NCBI GenBank assembly: GCA_027306995.1
Contig: DAHUXS010000009.1
Location: 51,525 to 115,524 of the forward strand
DNA from: Lysobacter sp.
GTDB taxonomy: Bacteria; Pseudomonadota; Gammaproteobacteria; Xanthomonadales; Xanthomonadaceae
DNA length: 64,000 nt
Direction of reading: 5' to 3'
Shown here: positions 25,870 to 33,465 of the stretch, piece by piece
How positions within the stretch are numbered: position 1 is the first letter of the stretch
Layout of the letters: each line of letters starts with the position of its first letter
Position numbers and translations under genes: made by a program
The notes under the pieces: generated by a model
What the model was told of the DNA's origin: nothing
The model's database searches: none
Seen by the model: only the letters and a program-made list of their open reading frames with translations

Positions 25870-26588
25870 TGTATTCCCCCTCGGTTATTAGCAGACTTGA
25901 GTTTTTGGAACCCCTCACTCCATGAGTTGCTTCTACTCTTGCCTTGATTTGCCATCACCGCAGGCAGGGGAATGGGAGCGTCCTAGGTGTACCCCAGGTG
26001 TACACGCCGAGGCGACCTGTCAGAAATATCAGGTACAAATTTCTGAACGGGTAAGCAGTTGAACCCATCGCTGGATACGCCAGTGTGCTTCGGGTTGTAC
26101 CCGGGGGTCATGACCTCGTACTGGTGTCATTTGAGGCGCCACCTATCGCTTGTATAGGCAATTTACTGCGCAGCATGACGGTCAAACCGACGAGAGGCTG
26201 CAATCGACGCCGGTCACGCTGATGCCCTATTGCGTCAGCTGTGAGTGTCAGTGAGAAGCGCCGATGTGGATCTTTGAGCTGACACCATCGCGGTTTGGTT
26301 GGCTCGAGATTAGAAGCTGCGCAGCTTGCGACGAGAGAGGAGGGCAGGATTCCTGGCGAGGTTCCGCATGTCGACCAGCGACCGCGCGATCCATTCCTCG
26401 GTCGAAGAGCCTTTCAGCGATGGAAGGGTTGCCAACTGCTTGCTGGTAGCAGACAGCGGTGATGGTGCATGCGTCCCGGTGACGGTGTTGATGCCTTCCG
26501 CGGCGGTCTCTGATTGCATAGCCTTACGCTCGTTTTCTAATGCTGTGATGTGCGTGATGACCCAGCAATTTCTGCACAGATCAGGCCG
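25870..26588. other. Mostly non-coding stretch between cargo and transposition operon
   Basis: About 720 bases with no convincing gene apart from a weak 69-codon frame. It contains two direct copies of AGGTGTAC (25985-25992, 25996-26003; a third is at 24809-24816) and a hairpin TCAGAAAT...ATTTCTGA (26020-26046). The hairpin could end or regulate a transcript; nothing else stands out. Confidence 0.5.
26310..26519 (-). CDS. Doubtful small ORF downstream of tniE
   Basis: A 69-codon frame beginning MQSETAAEGINTVTGTHAP, 70 bases past the end of the transposition operon and on the same strand. No recognised domain, and only a weak AAGG-like site very close to the ATG. It may be a tail gene of the operon or a chance frame. 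Confidence 0.25.
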   Translation of the reverse strand: MQSETAAEGINTVTGTHAPSPLSATSKQLATLPSLKGSSTEEWIARSLVDMRNLARNPALLSRRKLRSF

Positions 26589-28112
26589 CTAAAGAATACG
26601 CCTCGGCGGAGCCGCTCGTGTCAGCTGCGCGGATTTTGGCCCCTTAGACCGACTTGCCCACACTTTCACGAGATGCCACATTGGCTCTGGCACGCGAATA
26701 GTGTCTTCTTCATCGGACAGATGAATTTCATCGCCTCTCTCGATTACATGCCACGGGCGAGCACTGAAGCGTTTAACGGGGAAGCCAAACGCCTTGGCGA
26801 TCACCCGTTCCAAGAGTCCGTGCGGTGCTTGATCCAAGCCGACTCGCTCAATCTTGGTCATGAGCACCGAGAGATCCCGGACAGTGCGGGGCAGCCGATC
26901 CTTACTAGAGCTGGAAGGCGGCATTGTGAGATTCCAGCCAAGAACCATTCGACCGAAGGTGAGCCAGCGAAACAGGCTCGCCCGGGAACCTGGATGCCGG
27001 CGCAGGAAGTGCTGCAGCTGAGCGTCGTTGCATTCGCCGCTCTCGCCAATCCCCTCGCCCTCGCACAGCTGGCTTGCCGCCGTGAGATAGAGGCGGATCG
27101 TCCTCGTAGGCGTGCCTTGCTCATCCAGCCAGCCCACGTAGCGTTTCAGCACTGCCGCACACGGTCCACGCCGAGACGCAAGCAACTTCTCGGTGATACG
27201 GCTGCGCTCGACCTGCTCGATCTTGGCAGCTTCATCCAAGGCAACGCCAACGTATGAAGCAAGGAAGCGCACAGGAAGAACGTGCTTTCTCAGCTCTGCA
27301 ACGTTGAACGTCTCCAACAGCCCATTGCCGTGCAGCGCTCGCGCATCTGCGATTGCAGCATCCAAACGCGCAAAGAATGGAAAATGCCGAGCAAAGAGCT
27401 TGGCAAGATGAGGCTTGTCCGCCTGTTCCGCGAGCAACCATTGACCAAAATCTTGGTATGCCAGGCGTGACCAATCTCTCTCCAGCGCAAGAACCTGGAC
27501 AGCGGTATCGCGCACGATGCGTTCACGGTTCAAGCACGCAGTACATCGACCCTGACCACTACCTGCGAGCATCAACCCGCAGCCTGAGCACGCGTGAGCG
27601 TGCTCAGCACCTGGCGTGCACGCTTCGCAATGAGGTTTTCCATCCGGCAGCAGACCCGCCACCGGACGATACCGCCGGCAGGTTCCACAGCTTCGATGTG
27701 TGAGCTTATTGCGGCAGGTATTGCAGATCTTCTCTCCAATGCCAAGCCGCGGCGCCCTGGACAAGTGGATGCTATCGATACCGCACCACGTGCACGGTTC
27801 TGGCTGCCGGAAGTATGGCGCGCACGATCCGCAGACAGGCCGCCCGTCCATCAGCCGCGCCGCTTTTTGTTGCACCGGCCGTTCGCAACGAATGCACTTC
27901 CGGGTTTCCTGCTCGCATTGCCGGCAGGTAGGCTCAGCCGTCGCGTGCCTATGGGTTCGCGTCGGCCGCGCGCAACGGGCGCATGGCAAAGGAATGAACA
28001 CGCGTGGGTAACACGACGAGCAGTACTCTGCTCCCTTGAAGAGGCGATGAGCCTTAACGATCGTGCGACCACATTCATCACAGTACCGCTGTCCCTTGAA
28101 ATCGGTACTCAT
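26589..28112 (-). CDS. TniE-like zinc-ribbon protein of the transposon
   Basis: A 507-residue protein at the place of tniE in Tn6022/AbaR-type elements. The N-terminal 200 residues hold a run of CxxC pairs (CDECGR, CSSCYP, CARCARP, CRQCE, CIRCERP, CGSC, CTWCG, CNTCRN, CRRYR, CSGCG, CTACL), an extended zinc-ribbon array. The C-terminal half includes VLKRYVGWLDEQGTPTRTIR and FLRRHPGSRASLFRWL, which resemble the core-binding domain of tyrosine recombinases, but no catalytic Arg-His-Tyr set is evident. It is coupled to tniQ by ATGA. A role in choosing the comM site is my inference. Confidence 0.7.
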   Translation of the reverse strand: MSTDFKGQRYCDECGRTIVKAHRLFKGAEYCSSCYPRVFIPLPCARCARPTRTHRHATAEPTCRQCEQETRKCIRCERPVQQKAARLMDGRPVCGSCAPYFRQPEPCTWCGIDSIHLSRAPRLGIGEKICNTCRNKLTHRSCGTCRRYRPVAGLLPDGKPHCEACTPGAEHAHACSGCGLMLAGSGQGRCTACLNRERIVRDTAVQVLALERDWSRLAYQDFGQWLLAEQADKPHLAKLFARHFPFFARLDAAIADARALHGNGLLETFNVAELRKHVLPVRFLASYVGVALDEAAKIEQVERSRITEKLLASRRGPCAAVLKRYVGWLDEQGTPTRTIRLYLTAASQLCEGEGIGESGECNDAQLQHFLRRHPGSRASLFRWLTFGRMVLGWNLTMPPSSSSKDRLPRTVRDLSVLMTKIERVGLDQAPHGLLERVIAKAFGFPVKRFSARPWHVIERGDEIHLSDEEDTIRVPEPMWHLVKVWASRSKGPKSAQLTRAAPPRRIL

Positions 28113-29143
28113 TTGCTGGCCGCCAACCACAGCAGTGCTGCGCGCGTGGTCCGCCAATCAGCGTTACAACGCCGGTTTTTCTCCAGCTTGGCACGCAATG
28201 AGTGACGCCTCCTGGGTGCAATAGCGTGGCGCGTCCGGCCCAGTGACAACTCGTCCACCGCCGACGCCAACCAGGGTGGTACCGATTTGCGTATGAAACT
28301 CCGTTGCGTCAGATGCTGTTCGCCTGCGGCTCGCGTGAACTCAAGCGGCCATATGCCCAACACGTCCGCAAGGCGGAGCAAGATGCGGGCGCGGGTCTGG
28401 ACACGGGCTCGTTCCAACGAAAGTCGCTGATGCTGCGGAGCACCTTGGAGCACACGTGGGGTTGACACCATCAGACTCGCCAGAATGCGTGCACCTTGAA
28501 ACAGGTCCTCGCTGCTGACGGGCTGCCCACCAATCTCCACAGAACCGCTGCGCATAGCACGCTCAAAGTACAATTGCGCTTGAAGCAACGCGGCTACAGA
28601 CAGGTCCGGATCCTGCTGTATTCGGCCCAGCACCTGGCTGCACCGGTGGCACAACTGGGCCGAGATTATCTGTCGGTGGATTGCGAGCGGCATACCGCAA
28701 TGTGGGCAGGCATCCTGCAGGAGTCGCCGATGGCGGTTGCACACGACCACGAAAGACATGCGCCAAGCGCGATAGAACACAGGTATTTCTGCCATGCAAT
28801 CTGGACAGTACTGCAGCCCACAGCGCCGCCGAAGCCGATGATAAATGCCCACCGTATTGATCCAAGGCGCAGGCCCACGCGCTGCCCCTTGTCCGAGCCT
28901 TGCTCCCACACTGCACAGTGTCATTTGAACGACCCGCTCGAGTGAAAGCCCCGCCTTGGTTGCGACTGCCTCAAGAAATTCGTTCGATGCGGAGCGATCG
29001 ATATCCCGATTCCATACGGGAACACCCGGAAAGTGAAATGCGCAGAAGCGATAAGGCGATAGGCCATGACGATGGGCAACTCTGACCAGGAACGAGCTCA
29101 GCAGCTCGTCTTCATGCGGCGCGAGCGGAAGTGGCCAATGCAT
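28109..29143 (-). CDS. tniQ: TniQ/TnsD-family target-selection protein
   Basis: A 344-residue protein with the TniQ zinc-finger pattern: YCPDCM (Cys113, Cys116), WRMSFVVVCNRHRRLL (Cys135, His138) and ACPHCGMPL (Cys146, Cys149). In Tn7-like elements TnsD/TniQ binds the attachment site and recruits TnsC. At 344 residues it is short for TnsD, which often exceeds 500, so target reading may be shared with the zinc-rich protein encoded next. ATG 29143 (MHWPLPLAPHEDELLSS) starts five bases after tnsC ends. Its stop overlaps the tniE start. Confidence 0.88.
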   Translation of the reverse strand: MHWPLPLAPHEDELLSSFLVRVAHRHGLSPYRFCAFHFPGVPVWNRDIDRSASNEFLEAVATKAGLSLERVVQMTLCSVGARLGQGAARGPAPWINTVGIYHRLRRRCGLQYCPDCMAEIPVFYRAWRMSFVVVCNRHRRLLQDACPHCGMPLAIHRQIISAQLCHRCSQVLGRIQQDPDLSVAALLQAQLYFERAMRSGSVEIGGQPVSSEDLFQGARILASLMVSTPRVLQGAPQHQRLSLERARVQTRARILLRLADVLGIWPLEFTRAAGEQHLTQRSFIRKSVPPWLASAVDELSLGRTRHAIAPRRRHSLRAKLEKNRRCNADWRTTRAALLWLAASK

Positions 29144-29148
29144 CTGAC

Positions 29149-30036
29149 TCACACCACGCGCGCCACCGCATCCCAATCACCCAGGCGCGTCCACCCCAAG
29201 TCGTCCAGGACATTGACCGTAATGTGCTCGACGCCGGTGTTGATGGCATGTGCCGAGGCGGCCTTGAGCAATTTTACGGTGCCGCCAATGGTGTCCCCGG
29301 CCATGCTGTAGAGCTTGGATGCCAACTCCCGACTCACTAAGCACGAGGGTTCGGCAAGTGGAAGGAGTTGCTCATAGCTGGCGAGAAACCGCAGGTACTC
29401 GCTATTGAGCTTCCATCGATCCAGGGCCGTGGGCTCGAAGCGCGACTTCATCTGTGGATCAGAATTCAGTGCGTTGATCGCGGCCTGGGTGCCGGCAGCG
29501 ACGATCGAGATCTTCAACTCGTTACTGAGTCCCTTGATGGCGGCCAACAGATCCCCGGCCGCCTTGCCCGCATTGGTGAGATTATTGAACTCATCGATCA
29601 CCAGGAGGCGGACGTTGGCATACTGCAGAACGGACTTGGCCTGCCGCTTCTTGATCGAAGCCGGATCCTTCTCCCGATGCGATATTGCAAGTGCCCACAG
29701 TAGCGTCGACCAGAACTCAGTCTCATCAGGCGTCTCTGGCATCTCGATGCGCAGGATCGGCGCGATCGGCGAACCCGACTCTGTCATTTGCACAGGATGC
29801 CGGTTGGTGAAGTGCTCAATGATCGAGCTCTTGCCGTTGCCGCTACGTCCGACGACCAGCAGGTTGGGCATGCGCAGGCTGCGCGGATAGGTCAACAGCT
29901 GATCCAGCTGGTCGAGGATCTGCGTGGCCCGGGTATAGCCAATCCAGCGATCGGTCTGACAGAACGCGATCCGCTCAGCCTTGGGCAGCTCCAAGGCCTG
30001 CTCGACGGCCAGGGTGAGATGGCTATATCGCTTCAT
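29149..30036 (-). CDS. tnsC: TnsC/TniB AAA+ ATPase of the transposon
   Basis: A 295-residue ATPase that links the target-bound complex to the transposase. Walker A is GRSGNGKS (residues 63-70) and Walker B LLVIDEF (144-150), the TniB family pattern, with DRWIGYTRATQILDQLDQLL before it. The length matches TniB better than the roughly 550-residue Tn7 TnsC. It overlaps tnsB by ATGA. Confidence 0.93.
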   Translation of the reverse strand: MKRYSHLTLAVEQALELPKAERIAFCQTDRWIGYTRATQILDQLDQLLTYPRSLRMPNLLVVGRSGNGKSSIIEHFTNRHPVQMTESGSPIAPILRIEMPETPDETEFWSTLLWALAISHREKDPASIKKRQAKSVLQYANVRLLVIDEFNNLTNAGKAAGDLLAAIKGLSNELKISIVAAGTQAAINALNSDPQMKSRFEPTALDRWKLNSEYLRFLASYEQLLPLAEPSCLVSRELASKLYSMAGDTIGGTVKLLKAASAHAINTGVEHITVNVLDDLGWTRLGDWDAVARVV

Positions 30037-31943
30037 CGGATAAGCGACACTTCGTCGAAAGGATGGATGGGCTGATCGAACGGATCTGGCTCGATCACGG
30101 AAGTTGGCGCGGACAGTTGTGACACTGAAGAAGACGCGGTGGGCTTGGGCACATGATGTTTGGCCGTGGCCGGGTTGCGAGTGGCCTGCCGCCTAGCGGC
30201 CTTGCTCTTCTGCTTGGCCTCGGCAACCTTGGAGCGCATGCGCTCTAGGGCCTCGAAAATTAGGTTCTCATCTACACCGCGGCGTCCCTCATCCTTCAGC
30301 CGCGCCTGAACCTCTCTCAGCTCCCAAGCACTCATTGCCGGATAGCCGATGTTCCGGTAAGGCAATGCCGTGTAGCGGCCGTCCTTTGGATCCAGGAAGT
30401 ACACCTTGCTGATGTCCCTAGGATCGCGCCGGATTAGAAATTCACGTTTGGCCTTGGCATTATCCGGATCCATTGCACTGACATACGGGTCCAGCACCGG
30501 ATCGTAATAGCTGATGTTATCGATCTGGATACCGTATTGCTGCACGGAGCGATGAAAGAACGGCATGAAGTCCAAATGGATCCGCAGCGGATCTTCTGGC
30601 ATCGGGAACATGCCGGTACCTGTGGAGTTGGCATCGCCGAGGATGCCCAGGCTCCACTTGGTCTTGGGCGACATACCCAACTCGGAGTGCACCCGCTGGT
30701 GATAAACGTTGACGATGAAGTCAACCAGATGGTTTTCGAACTCCTTGAGCGTTAATGCCGCCGTAGCTTCGGAGTCATAGCCACGTCGCTGCTGGGGGTT
30801 GGAGAATGTCGCGCCTGGCAGCTTGCGCAGCTGGTTGGCCATCGTGCCCATCAAGCGCTCGATATGCCCACCGAAGTGCGGGAGCGTGACCGGGCGCCAC
30901 TGGAGGTCCATACCGTACTCTTCGCAGGCTCGCTTAAGCATCTGGCCCCGAAATTCTTTGCCGTTATCGCTATGAACCACATTCATAGTGCCCCACACCG
31001 GCCACTCTCCGCCCACACCGAGTTCGGCCAGATACTCCCGTTTTGGGCAGATTGCATGCGCCAGACACATGCCTACCGAAATAGCAGCAGGCTTTTCAAA
31101 AGTGACGTAGATGCCTGCCACCATGCGGCTGTATACATCGATCGCCAGCGTCAACCAGGGACGGCCGATAGGCTGGCGATGAACCTCATCCACGAGGATG
31201 ACATCCGCCTCGGTGTGATCGATCTGGACTACGGCAAGTGGATGCGTTGCACCCGGGAAAGAGCCTTGGATCGCCTCGTAGCGATTACGCGCCACGTCTC
31301 GGAAACCACGGCGGCGCAGTGTCTGCGCAGGTTCCAGCGAAGCGATTCGGTTTCGGATAGTGTTTGCGCTAGGTGCATCGATCTTGGCCAAACGGCAGCG
31401 CCTTATCACTTCATCTACAACATCTTGCTTGTTGTGGCGCTGCTTACTCAGATACACATCTTCAATGGCCGATCCAATGACCTTTTCCTGCTCATCCCGG
31501 AGCAACAGCGTACCGCTCTTGCGGCCACGTTTTTCCGGGACCAGTGCCGAGACGTGCCCTGCGTTTTGATAGAGCTTTAACCACTTGTACAAGGTCGCCG
31601 CATGGATGCGTTCTTTCTCAGCAAGCTTTTCCGCCATCGCACGTGTGCGCAAAGGGTTTTCGAGCAACGGCTTGATCGCAGCGAAACGCCGCTGGGCTTC
31701 CGCCCACTCTTCCTTGCTGTAGAGCGCCAGGTCACGCTCAATCTCTGCCTGAGTTTCGATTGCCTTCTCTGGCGCGAGCGGCGTAATCGACTCCACCCTC
31801 AGACGCTGACTCTCATGGCTTTCCAGATCCACTGCCAGCACGCTGTCCACAGACAGCAGATGCGTGATGCGAAAACGTCGTTCTCCATAGCCAACTAGCT
31901 GGCCGGGTTCGGCGCGAAAGAACGCTTTGGAAATACCGCTCAT
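30033..31943 (-). CDS. tnsB: TnsB/TniA DDE transposase
   Basis: A 636-residue Mu-type DDE transposase that recognises the element ends and joins the 3' strands to the target. The catalytic triad is Asp242 (QIDHTEAD), Asp326 (VHSDNGKEF) and Glu362 (FGGHIERLMG), a DD35E spacing. Helix-turn-helix DNA-binding regions lie at about 100-200 (ATLYKWLKLYQNAGHV). The start overlaps the tnsA stop; a longer frame upstream lies inside tnsA and is not used. The catalytic residues are all present, so the enzyme should be functional. Confidence 0.95.
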   Translation of the reverse strand: MSGISKAFFRAEPGQLVGYGERRFRITHLLSVDSVLAVDLESHESQRLRVESITPLAPEKAIETQAEIERDLALYSKEEWAEAQRRFAAIKPLLENPLRTRAMAEKLAEKERIHAATLYKWLKLYQNAGHVSALVPEKRGRKSGTLLLRDEQEKVIGSAIEDVYLSKQRHNKQDVVDEVIRRCRLAKIDAPSANTIRNRIASLEPAQTLRRRGFRDVARNRYEAIQGSFPGATHPLAVVQIDHTEADVILVDEVHRQPIGRPWLTLAIDVYSRMVAGIYVTFEKPAAISVGMCLAHAICPKREYLAELGVGGEWPVWGTMNVVHSDNGKEFRGQMLKRACEEYGMDLQWRPVTLPHFGGHIERLMGTMANQLRKLPGATFSNPQQRRGYDSEATAALTLKEFENHLVDFIVNVYHQRVHSELGMSPKTKWSLGILGDANSTGTGMFPMPEDPLRIHLDFMPFFHRSVQQYGIQIDNISYYDPVLDPYVSAMDPDNAKAKREFLIRRDPRDISKVYFLDPKDGRYTALPYRNIGYPAMSAWELREVQARLKDEGRRGVDENLIFEALERMRSKVAEAKQKSKAARRQATRNPATAKHHVPKPTASSSVSQLSAPTSVIEPDPFDQPIHPFDEVSLIR

Positions 31944-32614
31944 GCGCTGCCGCCTGGCAGCCAGATGGGCGCACTCATGGTGAGCGGTAGTTGGAGATCT
32001 GCGCCAAGCCGGCGGGTGGCGATCAGCTTCCACAGCATAGGAAGCGCAGCCATTCGCGACTCTTCGGCCCAATAGGCAGCTGCTAGAAGCGCCTGCGGGG
32101 TGGTCCTGCCAAGCGCCCGCAATGTGTACAGCAGCTGCTGCACGTAAAGATCCTGCTCGGGTAGCCCGCGATACCGACGCAGAAACTTGGCATTGTCCAA
32201 CAATGCCGTTCTGATGTGCCGCTCCGTGACGACCTTGAAGCGCCAGCCATGGCTCCGGCAATGCCTGACCGCGGTCTTGAACCGCGGGCGATATGTCGAC
32301 CAGTTCGCCTGCAATTCCTCCAATGGCTTCACCTCGTACACAACGGTGGCCACCAGTCCCGACCCCAAGCCGTATTCGGCACGCACGTCCGGCGTATAAC
32401 AGCGCGCTGCCCTTTCATGCTCGTAGCGGAGAGAAAACGGCTGGACCTGGATGGCAAGGACGCGGGGGTCGAAGTCGAGTGCCAACAACCAATCGCGCTC
32501 CAACGAAGACTCGAAGGCGACGACGCCTCCGTGCTCCAAAGTCACACGCCCGGTCAGACTTCTCCGGCTTGTCCGGAGCTCGCGTGTAGGTGAGTCAGAA
32601 CCTAGTCGCGCCAT
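31940..32614 (-). CDS. tnsA: TnsA-like endonuclease of the transposon
   Basis: A 224-residue protein with a restriction-endonuclease-like fold that nicks the 5' strands, allowing cut-and-paste transposition. The expected residues are Glu35 (or 39) in AFESSLERD, Asp76 in CYTPDVRAEYG and Glu94-x-Lys96 in VVYEVKP, paralleling Glu63, Asp114, Gln130 and Lys132 of Tn7 TnsA. It is the first gene inside the right end, its ATG 124 bases from the tip. A CGACT-type end repeat overlaps its start region, so end-binding transposase could repress it. Confidence 0.92.
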   Translation of the reverse strand: MARLGSDSPTRELRTSRRSLTGRVTLEHGGVVAFESSLERDWLLALDFDPRVLAIQVQPFSLRYEHERAARCYTPDVRAEYGLGSGLVATVVYEVKPLEELQANWSTYRPRFKTAVRHCRSHGWRFKVVTERHIRTALLDNAKFLRRYRGLPEQDLYVQQLLYTLRALGRTTPQALLAAAYWAEESRMAALPMLWKLIATRRLGADLQLPLTMSAPIWLPGGSA

Positions 32615-32737
32615 TAAGCAGCATCCCGTAGACAGTCGCTTCTATTGCAGGGAATGGATCGTGCTATTTACTGGAATCATCCCCTTCAGAACCTTTATTT
32701 GCAATAGATTCAGTCGTTAAATTAACCACAATTCACA
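32604..32737. repeat. Transposon right end with putative TnsB-binding repeats
   Basis: Read inward on the minus strand, the right end starts TGTGAATTGTGG and carries three copies of CGACT (at 32712-32716, 32634-32638 and 32604-32608). The innermost, GCGCGACTAGGTTCTG, nearly matches the inner left-end repeat. Three sites here against two on the left give the asymmetry usual for Tn7-like ends. Confidence 0.6.
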
Positions 32738-32742
32738 GAGGC
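32738..32742. repeat. Target-site duplication, right copy (GAGGC)
   Basis: Matches 4462-4466. Removing one copy with the element restores the comM reading frame. Confidence 0.95.
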
Positions 32743-33399
32743 GCCGACGTGCGGCCCGGCGAGATTTCGCTGGCGCACAATGGCGTGCTGTTCCTCGACG
32801 AATTCACCGAATGGGATCGTCGCGCGCTGGAAATGCTGCGCGAGCCGCTGGAAACCGGCGTGGTCCATATCGCCCGCTCGGCAGGTCGCACGGAATTTCC
32901 AGCCCGTTTCCAGCTCGTCGCGGCCATGAACCCCTGCCCCTGCGGCTGGGCCGGCGACACGAGCGGCCGCTGCAATTGCAGCGCGGAGTCGATCCAGCGC
33001 TATCGCTCGCGCATCTCCGGACCGATCCTCGATCGCGTCGACCTGCACGTCCACGTCCAGCGCCTGCCGCCCGCGGAATTGCGTCCCGATGCGCCACCAG
33101 GAGAATCCAGCACCCTCGTACGCGAACGTGTCCTCGCCGCGCGTGATCGCCAGTTGAATCGCGCCAGTACGATCAACAGCCGCCTGCAGCCGCGCGAAGT
33201 GATGTGCGATTGCCGGCTCGCGGCGGATGACCAACTCCTGCTCGAAACCGCGGTCGAACGTCTGCAACTGTCGGCGCGCGCGATGCATCGCATCCTTCGC
33301 GTCGCCCGCACCATCGCCGATCTTGATGACAGCCCCGATATCGCCACTACACATCTCGCCGAAGCCCTCGGCTACCGACCGGCTACGCCCTACGCCTGA
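32743..33399 (+). pseudogene. comM: comM 3' fragment
   Basis: Encodes the last 218 residues of ComM in frame with the 5' fragment: the Walker B region GVLFLDEFTEWDRRALEMLREPLE, MNPCPCGWAGD (cysteine-rich loop), RYRSRISGPILDRVDLHVHV and the C-terminal helical domain ending LAEALGYRPATPYA. Without Walker A it cannot work alone. An internal ATG at 32749 could start a stub, but no ribosome site is evident. Confidence 0.95.
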
Positions 33400-33465
33400 C
33401 TGTCGGCGCCATGCAATGCGGTATTGCTAGCATGGCCTTGTCTCCCCCAGCCGACGGATGCGCGC

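Larger units (their letters stand above)
4467..32737. mobile_element. Tn7-like transposon of the Tn6022/comM-targeting type, 28,271 bp
   Basis: The borders are defined three ways: an 8-bp perfect terminal inverted repeat (TGTGAATT at 4467-4474, AATTCACA at 32730-32737), a 5-bp duplication GAGGC on both sides, and exact in-frame reconstitution of comM when the element is removed. The ends have the 5'-TGT/ACA-3' form of Tn7-like elements. The transposition genes tnsA-tnsB-tnsC-tniQ-tniE read inward from the right end, matching the tniC-tniA-tniB-tniD-tniE order of Tn6022 and the AbaR islands, which also insert in comM. The cargo is unlike AbaR: no resistance genes, but an ECF-controlled lipid/photolyase block and a TcmP-DUF5131 cassette. 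All five core transposition genes look intact, so the element may be active. Confidence 0.95.

Noticed and set aside
4467..32737. CRISPR array or Cas genes on the Tn7-like element
   Set aside because: Looked for because some Tn7-like elements carry them; no regularly spaced repeats and no Cas proteins are present.
4462..32742. Integration by a tRNA-site integrase (integrative element)
   Set aside because: No tRNA gene, no tyrosine integrase with catalytic residues; the ends and 5-bp duplication are those of a DDE transposon.
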